Source: Candidatus Omnitrophota bacterium
GTDB lineage: Bacteria > Omnitrophota > Gorgyraeia > Gygaellales > Profunditerraquicolaceae
NCBI GenBank assembly: GCA_016212045.1
Contig: JACRHO010000014.1
Span: 1-5,778 of the forward strand
DNA length: 5,778 nt
Direction of reading: 5' to 3'
Position 1 is the stretch's first letter, and every line of letters begins with the position of its first letter. Positions 1 to 5,778 of this stretch are shown piece by piece. The notes beneath the pieces were generated by a model. That model saw nothing but the letters and a program-made list of their open reading frames with translations, was not told where the DNA came from and searched no databases. The translations under genes and the position numbers were made by a program.

Positions 1-2307
1 CAGATTCGCGATTTCTTTGGCAGAAGCCAACTCTCGCAATTTATGGACCAGGTAAATCCCCTGGCTGAGATGACCCACAAGAGAAGGTTAAGCGCCCTTG
101 GTCCCGGCGGTTTATCCCGCGAGCGCGCGGGTTTTGAGGTGCGTGATATCCATCCCTCGCATTATGGCCGGGTCTGCCCGATTGAAACCCCTGAAGGTCC
201 GAATATTGGTTTGATTTCTTCTTTAAGCAGTTATGCCCGGGTGAATTCTCTGGGGCTCTTGGAGACTCCTTATCGTAAAGCAGAAGATGGCCGGGTCAGC
301 CGCAAAATAGAATATTTAACCGCAGACATAGAGGAAGATAAAGTTATTGCCCAGGCAAACGTGCCTTTGGATAACGACGGAACATTTAGCGAACGCGAAG
401 TATCCTGTCGTTACAAAGGAGATTTTCCTAAGGTCCCGGGAAAACACGTCCATTATATGGATGTTTCACCAAAGCAGTTAGTTTCTGTGGCCGCCTCCCT
501 GATTCCATTTCTGGAGCACGATGACGCTAACCGCGCGCTCATGGGTTCTAATATGCAGCGCCAGGCAGTGCCTTTAATGATTACCCAGTCGCCCGTGGTG
601 GGAACCCAGATGGAGGCTAAGGTGGCGCAGGATTCCGGGACAGTGGTGGTAGCCGAAGATTCCGGTAAAGTCACCAGTGTTGATGCCTCTACTATTAATA
701 TAGGTAAGAAGATTTACCATCTCAAAAAATTCCAGCGCACTAATGCTGATACCTGCCTGAACCAGAGGCCATTGGTCAGTTTGGGAGAACGCGTAGAACA
801 GGGCCAAGTGATTGCTGATGGCGCAGGCACTCAAGGCGGCGAATTAGCCTTGGGCAAGGATTTATTATGCGCCTTTATGCCCTGGCGGGGATACAATTTT
901 GAAGACGCCATTATCATCAGCGAAAAAATAGCCAAAGAAGATATTTTTACTTCTATCCATGTGGAAGAGTTTGAAATTGAAGCCACCGAGACGCGTTTAG
1001 GCAATGAGGAAATTACCCGCGATATCCCTAATGTCAGCGAGGAATCTCTGGCCAATTTAGACTTAAATGGCGTTATCCGCATCGGAGCAGAGGTGGGACC
1101 CGGAGATATTTTAGTTGGTAAAGTTACTCCCAAAACTGAATCTGAGCTTTCTCCAGAAGAAAGACTCCTGCGGGCAATCTTTGGCGAAAAGGCCGGGGAT
1201 GTGCGCGATACCTCCCTTACCGTGCCTCCGGGCGTAGAGGGATTTGTCGTAGATATCCATATCTTCCAGCGCAAAGAGCGGGGAAGAAAATCCAAAGAAG
1301 AAAAAACTAAGGAATTAGTCAAGATCAAGGAATTGAAGGCCTACTATAAGCAGGAAATAGAGTTTGTGCAAAAGGAAAAAATAAACCGGCTGGCTCAATT
1401 GTTGGGAATAGATAAATCCAAAGTGCAAAATTTGGATAATTTCGGCGATAATGAAGAGGCAAAAATTTTAGCTGTTTCTTTTGACGAGCAGATTCAGGAA
1501 TTATTAACCGAAGAGCAGCAGGAGATTGAAAAGGTCAGGCGCGGAGACGAATTGCCCGCAGGCGTCTTGAAGCGGGTAGTAGTTTATATCGCCACGAAAC
1601 GCAAATTAGCCGAAGGGGATAAATTAGCCGGTCGCCACGGCAATAAAGGAGTGGTGGCCAGGATTTTACCCGAAGAAGATATGCCTTATCTTCCGGATGG
1701 CTCACCCATTGAAGTAATTTTAAATCCCTTGGGCGTTCCTTCGCGAATGAATGTCGGCCAGATTTTAGAGACCCACTTAGGCTGGGCAGCCAAGATGTTG
1801 GGAATTAAGGTAGATAGCCCGGTCTTTGACGGCGCCTCAGAGGAAGAAGTAAAAGAAATGCTCAAAAAAGCTGAGCTGCCTGCTGACGGCAAGATTACTC
1901 TTCATGACGGCAGGACTGGAGAGTCTTTTGACCAGAGGGTCACCGTGGGTTATATCTATATGATGAAATTAGTGCATCTGGTGGATGAAAAAATCCATGC
2001 CCGCTCTATCGGCCCTTATTCATTAGTCACCCAGCAACCTTTGGGTGGAAAGGCGCAGTTTGGCGGACAGAGATTGGGCGAGATGGAGGTCTGGGCCTTA
2101 GAGGCCTATGGCGCAGCCTTTAGCCTGCAGGAGATGCTGACAGTAAAAAGCGATGATGTGGCCGGCAGGACGCGCATCTACGAGGCGATTGTCAAAGGTG
2201 AGCAACGTTTAGCCCATGGCACGCCAGAATCGTTCAATGTTTTAATTAAAGAATTGCAGGGCTTAGGCCTAGATATCCGCACGGAAAAAACAGAGAAGGT
2301 CAAATGA
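1..2307 (+). CDS. rpoB: DNA-directed RNA polymerase subunit beta, C-terminal part (5' end outside window)
   Basis: Beta subunit of RNA polymerase, part of the cytoplasmic transcription core with alpha2, beta' and omega. The frame is already open at base 1 and reads QIRDFFGRSQLSQF before the first ATG (base 43), so that ATG is internal and not the start. 768 residues are visible, matching E. coli from about residue 501 to the end. In order: the rifampicin cluster (residues 5-33, with D16, H26, R29 and S31 at E. coli D516, H526, R529 and S531); the motif IETPEGPNIGLI near residues 61-72; MPWRGYNFED with E301/D302, equivalent to E. coli E813/D814; a Lys/Glu-rich insertion at about residues 425-514 that B. 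subtilis lacks and that sits where E. coli has SI2; then GDKLAGRHGNKG with K541 and K549, equivalent to E. coli K1065 and K1073. The C-terminal block GGKAQFGGQR...EMEVWALEAYGA, which packs on beta', is intact, and the protein ends in a short charged tail. The stop is TGA at 2305-2307. No frameshift is seen. rpoC follows after 190 bp, presumably in the same operon. Confidence 0.98.
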   Translation, partial: QIRDFFGRSQLSQFMDQVNPLAEMTHKRRLSALGPGGLSRERAGFEVRDIHPSHYGRVCPIETPEGPNIGLISSLSSYARVNSLGLLETPYRKAEDGRVSRKIEYLTADIEEDKVIAQANVPLDNDGTFSEREVSCRYKGDFPKVPGKHVHYMDVSPKQLVSVAASLIPFLEHDDANRALMGSNMQRQAVPLMITQSPVVGTQMEAKVAQDSGTVVVAEDSGKVTSVDASTINIGKKIYHLKKFQRTNADTCLNQRPLVSLGERVEQGQVIADGAGTQGGELALGKDLLCAFMPWRGYNFEDAIIISEKIAKEDIFTSIHVEEFEIEATETRLGNEEITRDIPNVSEESLANLDLNGVIRIGAEVGPGDILVGKVTPKTESELSPEERLLRAIFGEKAGDVRDTSLTVPPGVEGFVVDIHIFQRKERGRKSKEEKTKELVKIKELKAYYKQEIEFVQKEKINRLAQLLGIDKSKVQNLDNFGDNEEAKILAVSFDEQIQELLTEEQQEIEKVRRGDELPAGVLKRVVVYIATKRKLAEGDKLAGRHGNKGVVARILPEEDMPYLPDGSPIEVILNPLGVPSRMNVGQILETHLGWAAKMLGIKVDSPVFDGASEEEVKEMLKKAELPADGKITLHDGRTGESFDQRVTVGYIYMMKLVHLVDEKIHARSIGPYSLVTQQPLGGKAQFGGQRLGEMEVWALEAYGAAFSLQEMLTVKSDDVAGRTRIYEAIVKGEQRLAHGTPESFNVLIKELQGLGLDIRTEKTEKVK

Positions 2308-2311
2308 AGCC

Positions 2312-2344
2312 CAAACTTATGGAGTGGATAGCGACATAAGTTTG
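2312..2344 (+). repeat. Spacer stem-loop 1: 10-bp perfect inverted repeat with opposed GA pairs
   Basis: The arms CAAACTTATG (2312-2321) and CATAAGTTTG (2335-2344) are perfect reverse complements separated by 13 nt, starting 5 nt after the rpoB stop. Inside the stem, GA at 2322-2323 faces GA at 2333-2334, which could form tandem G.A mismatches. A further short helix (G2324-C2332, T2325-G2331) would leave a loop of about 5 nt. The element is AT-rich and has no T-tract after it, so it does not look like a factor-independent terminator. Its arms and GA placement match the minus strand of stem-loop 3 (2424-2483), suggesting one repeat family. The inverted repeat is seen directly; RNA or single-strand DNA folding is inferred. 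Confidence 0.8.
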
Positions 2345-2359
2345 TTGGCCGAATTTGAC

Positions 2360-2422
2360 CCTTGACAATTTTTGAGTTTAGGTCTGGCTCGCTAGCAAAC
2401 TTTATTTCAAAAATTGTCAAGG
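2360..2422. repeat. Spacer stem-loop 2: 63-bp element with perfect 16-bp terminal inverted repeats
   Basis: CCTTGACAATTTTTGA at 2360-2375 is the exact reverse complement of TCAAAAATTGTCAAGG at 2407-2422, enclosing 31 nt. Inside, GTTT (2376-2379) can pair with AAAC (2397-2400), and GCT (2387-2389) with AGC (2394-2396). A perfect 16-bp repeat in 190 bp of non-coding DNA is very unlikely by chance. It could be a very small MITE-like element or a palindromic repeat. No exact target-site duplication is visible; ATTT occurs on both sides (2353-2356 and 2423-2426) but is displaced 3 nt from the left end. In the rpoBC transcript the arms would form a long duplex, a possible RNase III target; E. coli is known to have an RNase III site in its rplL-rpoB spacer. 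No T-tract follows, so termination is not indicated. Confidence 0.85.
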
Positions 2423-2423
2423 A

Positions 2424-2483
2424 TTTAATTCGCGCATATAACTTACTCGCACTAGCGTGCTCGTAAGTTATGCGCTCATTAAA
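2424..2483 (-). repeat. Spacer stem-loop 3: 60-nt interrupted palindrome abutting the rpoC ribosome-binding site
   Basis: Four helices nest symmetrically: TTTAAT/ATTAAA (2424-2429 with 2478-2483), GCGCA/TGCGC (2432-2436 with 2471-2475), TAACTTAC/GTAAGTTA (2439-2446 with 2463-2470) and GCAC/GTGC (2449-2452 with 2457-2460), closed by a four-base loop at 2453-2456. This gives 23 base pairs. The helices are separated by two identical TC/TC internal loops (2430-2431 with 2476-2477; 2447-2448 with 2461-2462) and one TA bulge (2437-2438). On the minus strand both loops become GA opposite GA, a stable tandem-mismatch arrangement, and the apical loop becomes GCTA (GNNA type). The structured strand is therefore assigned as minus. 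On the + strand the base of the stem ends 1 nt before the AAAGG region used for rpoC translation. Confidence 0.8.
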
Positions 2484-2488
2484 AAAGG
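2484..2488 (+). promoter_or_regulatory. Ribosome-binding site of rpoC
   Basis: A purine run ending in AAAGG (2484-2488) lies 9 nt before the ATG at 2498, a modest Shine-Dalgarno match at a usable distance. It supports the chosen start together with an in-frame TAA at 2480-2482, which leaves no other start codon between that stop and the ATG. Stem-loop 3 ends at 2483, so its folding or unfolding could affect access to this site; that effect is inferred. Confidence 0.6.
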
Positions 2489-2497
2489 CAAAATAAG

Positions 2498-5400
2498 ATG
2501 CAGGAAATAAATATTTTTGACAGTATCTCCATAAAACTGGCCTCGCCGCAGGTAATTAAAACCTGGTCGCGCGGAGAGGTCAGAAAGGCTGAGACGGTTA
2601 ATTACCGCACCCTGAAGCCAGAAAAAGACGGCCTCTTCTGCGAAAAAATTTTTGGCCCGGTGCACGATTGGGAGTGTAACTGCGGCAAATATAAAGGCAT
2701 CAAGTTTAAAGGGATTACCTGTGACCGCTGCGGCGTGACTATTGAGCGCTCATCCATCAGAAGGGAACGCATGGGGCATATTGAATTAGCCACTCCTGTG
2801 ACGCACATCTGGTTTTTTAAGGTAGTGCCCAGCCGCATCTCGGCATTATTGAATTTGACGGTGCGGGAATTAGAAAAGATAATTTATTATGAAGAATATG
2901 TAGTGATTGAGCCGGGCAGCACCCCCTTAAAGAAAAAAGAATTACTCAGCGAAGAAAAATATCAAGAGGCCTTGAATAAATACGGCGCTACCTTTAAGGC
3001 CAAGATTGGGGCAGAGGCAGTGGCAGAGCTCTTAAAAGAACTGGACCTGGATGCCTACTGTCGTAAACTGCGCCGGGATTTGGAAAAGTCTAAAGAGGTA
3101 ATGAGCAATCGCAAGACCCTGAAGACCTTAAAGATTGCTGAAGATTTTAAAGTTTCTCTGAATAAGCCAGAGTGGATGGTTTTAGAAAATTTACCGGTTA
3201 TCCCTCCGGATTTAAGGCCCTTGGTGCCCTTAGACGGCGGAAGATTCGCCACCTCAGACTTGAATGATTTGTACCGTCGGGTGATTAATCGCAATAACCG
3301 CCTAAAAAAACTGATGGAATTAAGCGCGCCGGAAATCATCATCCGCAATGAAAAACGGATGCTGCAGGAGGCAGTGGATGCCCTGATGGATAACGGCAGG
3401 CACGGCCGGCCAGTGATGGGCGCAAACAACCGGCCGCTGAAATCGCTTTCGGATATGTTAAAAGGAAAACAGGGCCGCTTTCGTCAGAACCTCTTAGGCA
3501 AGCGCGTGGATTACTCTGGCCGTTCGGTGATTGTGGTTGGGCCGGAATTAAAATTGCATCAATGCGGCCTGCCTAAACAAATGGCCCTGGAATTGTTTGA
3601 GCCATTTATCATCAAGAAACTAAGAGAAAAAGGTTTTGTGCATACGATTAAAGGCGCGCGCAGAATGGTTGAGCGCGGCAAGATTGAGGTCTGGGATATC
3701 TTAGATGAGGTGATTCAAGACCATCCAGTATTATTAAACCGCGCACCTACCTTGCACCGTTTAGGGATTCAGGCCTTTCAACCTGTTTTAATTGAAGGTA
3801 AATCTATTAAAATCCACCCCTTGGTCTGCAGTGCCTTTAACGCTGATTTTGACGGCGACCAGATGGCAGTGCATGTCCCTCTTTCCTTAGAGTCGCAATT
3901 AGAAGCCAAAATTTTAATGCTTTCCATAAATAATGTTTTCTCACCCGCTGATGGCCGACCAATTATTACTCCTACCCAGGATATTATTTTAGGCACCACC
4001 TATCTGACCAAAGAAAAACCCGGCGCACTCGGAGAGGATAAGTTATTTGCGAGTATCTCTGAAGTCGTTACTGCCTATGAAGATAAGGCCGTGGATTTGC
4101 ATGCCCGGATAAAATTAAGGATAGGGGAGCTCTTTGATTTAGAGGAAAAAAAGTTGCTCGCGCAAAAACAGATCATTACCACCACCGTAGGCAAGGTAAT
4201 CTTTAATCAGATCTTGCCCGAGGGTTTTGGGTTTGTGAATAAAGAATTGAATAAAAAGAACACCGGCATCATTGTCAGCGATTGTTACCAGCGCTTTGGC
4301 CATAGCCGGACGATTAAGTTACTTGACGATATTAAAGATATCGGTTTTGAATACGCTACCCGGGGCGGAATCTCTATTGGCATTGAGGATATGCAGATCC
4401 CTAAAGAGAAACCAGAGGTTTTAAAAGAAGCGAAAGTTGAAGTAGATAAAGTAGAAGACCAATACCGCAAAGGTATCATTACTGACCGGGAACGTAAAAG
4501 TAAGGTCATTGACATCTGGACGCACGCTACCGATAAAATTTCGGATTTATTATTTAAAGGGATGGAGCCTTTTAATCCTATCTTTATGATGGCGGATTCA
4601 GGCGCGCGGGGTTCGCGGCTGCAGGTCAGGCAGTTAGCCGGGATGCGCGGTTTGATGGCCAAGCCATCGGGTGAAATTATTGAAAGCCCGATTACCGCCA
4701 ACTTCCGGGAAGGCCTGACAGTATTGGAATATTTTATTTCCACCCACGGCGCCAGAAAAGGTCTGGCTGACACTGCCTTGAAGACCGCAGATGCGGGTTA
4801 TCTGACCCGCAGGCTCGTGGATGTGGCCCAGGAAGTGATTATTACTGACCATGATTGCGGCACATTAAATGGCATTACTGTCTCGCCAATTATTGAAGGC
4901 GACGAGGTAGTGGTCAGTTTAAAAGACCGGATTGTCGGTCGGGTGGCCCTGGATAATATTGTGGATATTATTACCGACGAGACGGTGGTGGAGCAGGGCC
5001 AAGAGGTTACTGAAGAAAAAGCAGAGATGATTGAGCGCTTAGGCATTGAGAAGATTCGCATCCGCAGCGTCTTGACCTGCGAGGCCGGCCGCAGCGTTTG
5101 CGTAAAGTGCTACGGCAGGAATCTGGCTAGCGGCAGGCTCGTAGAGTTAGGCGAGGCAGTGGGGGTCATTGCTGCCCAGAGCATCGGCGAGCCAGGCACG
5201 CAGTTGACGATGCGGACCTTTCATATCGGCGGCACTGCCTACCGCACCGTGGAGCAGTCTTTTATCAAGTCCAAGAATAAAGGAATAATTAAGTATCACA
5301 GTTTAAGGGTGGCCAGTAAAAATAAAGATTTTGTCGTTTTAAACCGCAACGGCTCGATCAGCATTAATGATAAACAGGGAAGAGAACTAGAACGTTATCA

Positions 5401-5778
5401 ACTGTTGCAGGGTGCATTTATCAGCGTTGCCGACGGAGATACTGTAGATAAAGGCATTTCTTTCTGCCGCTGGGATCCTTATACCTCCCCTATTCTGACG
5501 GAGGTAGTGGGGCGGGTAAAATATGAGGACTTAAAAGAAGACGTGACCGTAAAAGAGGAACTGAATCCGGTGACCAAGCTCACCGAACGAGTCGTAGTAG
5601 AGCATAAGCAGGAGTATCAGCCGCAGATTTTGATTTTAAATGAAAAAGAAGAGGTGATGGGGATTTACCCTATCTCGGTAGGAGCGCATATATTAGTGAA
5701 AGACCATCAGCGGGTAGAGGCAGGCGAGCTTTTGGCCAAGATTCCGCGGGTGGTGGTAAAGACTAGAGACATCACCGG
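2498..5778 (+). CDS. rpoC: DNA-directed RNA polymerase subunit beta' (3' end outside window)
   Basis: Beta' subunit, which carries the catalytic Mg site and the clamp of RNA polymerase. The start is ATG 2498: an in-frame TAA at 2480 excludes an upstream start, and the N-terminus (MQEINIFDSISIKLASPQVI) fits the family. The frame is open for 1093 complete codons to the window edge; I translated it throughout and saw no stop or frameshift. In order: N-terminal zinc ribbon C60, C62, C75, C78; the switch/active-site entry block GKQGRFRQNLLGKRVDYSGR (about residues 321-340); catalytic NADFDGD at 448-454 with D450, D452 and D454 (E. coli D460, D462, D464); MADSGARGS; bridge helix around 750-780 (HGARKGLADTALKT); second zinc site C787, C861, C868, C871 (E. 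coli C814, C888, C895, C898); trigger-loop arm with M905, R906 and H909 (E. coli M932, R933, H936). A trigger-loop insertion of about 173 residues (about 916-1088) follows, corresponding to E. coli SI3 but about 15 residues shorter. The window stops at TRDIT, equivalent to E. coli I1134/T1135, so roughly the last 270 residues are missing. Probably co-transcribed with rpoB. Confidence 0.98.
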   Translation, partial: MQEINIFDSISIKLASPQVIKTWSRGEVRKAETVNYRTLKPEKDGLFCEKIFGPVHDWECNCGKYKGIKFKGITCDRCGVTIERSSIRRERMGHIELATPVTHIWFFKVVPSRISALLNLTVRELEKIIYYEEYVVIEPGSTPLKKKELLSEEKYQEALNKYGATFKAKIGAEAVAELLKELDLDAYCRKLRRDLEKSKEVMSNRKTLKTLKIAEDFKVSLNKPEWMVLENLPVIPPDLRPLVPLDGGRFATSDLNDLYRRVINRNNRLKKLMELSAPEIIIRNEKRMLQEAVDALMDNGRHGRPVMGANNRPLKSLSDMLKGKQGRFRQNLLGKRVDYSGRSVIVVGPELKLHQCGLPKQMALELFEPFIIKKLREKGFVHTIKGARRMVERGKIEVWDILDEVIQDHPVLLNRAPTLHRLGIQAFQPVLIEGKSIKIHPLVCSAFNADFDGDQMAVHVPLSLESQLEAKILMLSINNVFSPADGRPIITPTQDIILGTTYLTKEKPGALGEDKLFASISEVVTAYEDKAVDLHARIKLRIGELFDLEEKKLLAQKQIITTTVGKVIFNQILPEGFGFVNKELNKKNTGIIVSDCYQRFGHSRTIKLLDDIKDIGFEYATRGGISIGIEDMQIPKEKPEVLKEAKVEVDKVEDQYRKGIITDRERKSKVIDIWTHATDKISDLLFKGMEPFNPIFMMADSGARGSRLQVRQLAGMRGLMAKPSGEIIESPITANFREGLTVLEYFISTHGARKGLADTALKTADAGYLTRRLVDVAQEVIITDHDCGTLNGITVSPIIEGDEVVVSLKDRIVGRVALDNIVDIITDETVVEQGQEVTEEKAEMIERLGIEKIRIRSVLTCEAGRSVCVKCYGRNLASGRLVELGEAVGVIAAQSIGEPGTQLTMRTFHIGGTAYRTVEQSFIKSKNKGIIKYHSLRVASKNKDFVVLNRNGSISINDKQGRELERYQLLQGAFISVADGDTVDKGISFCRWDPYTSPILTEVVGRVKYEDLKEDVTVKEELNPVTKLTERVVVEHKQEYQPQILILNEKEEVMGIYPISVGAHILVKDHQRVEAGELLAKIPRVVVKTRDIT

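Noticed and set aside
43..45. ATG 43 as the start of a short beta-like gene
   Set aside because: The frame is open upstream to base 1, and the residues there match the conserved FFG.SQLSQF motif of RpoB. The ATG is the internal Met equivalent to E. coli M515.
831..1328. 165-codon open frame on the minus strand opposite rpoB
   Set aside because: It lies entirely opposite a highly conserved rpoB segment, and its product is Ser/Pro/Ile-rich with no recognisable domain, typical of an antisense shadow.
2319..2339. Six-codon frame ATG...TAA inside stem-loop 1 as a leader peptide
   Set aside because: It lies wholly within the palindrome, where ATG and CAT are forced by the inverted repeat. It has no ribosome-binding site and is too short to judge.
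2362..2390. TTGACA at 2362-2367 as a -35 box of an internal rpoC promoter
   Set aside because: At 17 nt downstream the bases are TGGCTC, nothing like TATAAT. The same hexamer appears on the minus strand at 2415-2420 because it is part of the inverted repeat, where the expected -10 (TGCTAG) is also poor.
2312..2483. Factor-independent terminator between rpoB and rpoC
   Set aside because: The stems are AT-rich or interrupted, and none is followed by a T-run on the + strand; the bases after stem-loop 3 are an A-run. Termination here would also cut off an essential subunit.
4285..4773. 162-codon open frame on the minus strand opposite rpoC
   Set aside because: It covers the conserved MADSGARGS and bridge-helix region in antisense, with Ser-rich low-information sequence. 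The same applies to the other minus-strand frames opposite rpoC.
2498..5778. A frameshift or stop in rpoC, considered because the frame has no stop in the window
   Set aside because: Full translation gives continuous conserved beta' sequence to the edge. The stop is missing only because the window ends about 270 codons early.

Overview
The window covers the junction of the two large RNA polymerase subunit genes, both on the + strand. The 3' part of rpoB (beta, from about E. coli residue 501 to its stop) is followed by a 190-bp spacer and then by the 5' three quarters of rpoC (beta'). Both reading frames are intact, and all catalytic and zinc-binding residues expected in these portions are present. 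rpoC runs off the right edge just after the trigger-loop insertion.

Organism: a Gram-negative-type bacterium of moderate G+C. The evidence is lineage-specific insertions. RpoB has a charged insertion of about 90 residues at the place of the E. coli beta SI2/i9 insertion. RpoC has an insertion of about 173 residues in the trigger loop, at the place of E. coli SI3. Firmicutes, Actinobacteria and Thermus lack these. General impression of the protein sequence and codon use points to the PVC group, perhaps an uncultured lineage such as Omnitrophota, but this is inference and was not tested by alignment.

Layout: 1-2307 rpoB (5' end outside the window); 2308-2497 spacer; 2498-5778 rpoC (3' end outside). 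There is no other convincing gene. The long open frames on the minus strand lie opposite the two subunit genes and look like shadows of them.

The unusual part is the spacer. Three stem-loops tile about 156 of its 190 bases (2312-2344, 2360-2422, 2424-2483), and the last ends directly against the rpoC ribosome-binding site. The first and third look like members of one repeat family in opposite orientation. Read on the + strand for the first and the - strand for the third, both have AACTTA/TAAGTT arms and an internal pair of opposed GA dinucleotides (potential tandem G.A mismatches). They flank a different element with a perfect 16-bp inverted repeat. This resembles a BIME- or MITE-like composite lodged between two essential, co-transcribed genes. 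It may also process or tune the rpoBC message.

The two proteins join to form the catalytic core: beta supplies the rifampicin pocket, the fork and lysines near the nascent RNA, and beta' supplies the Mg-binding DFDGD loop, the bridge helix and the trigger loop.
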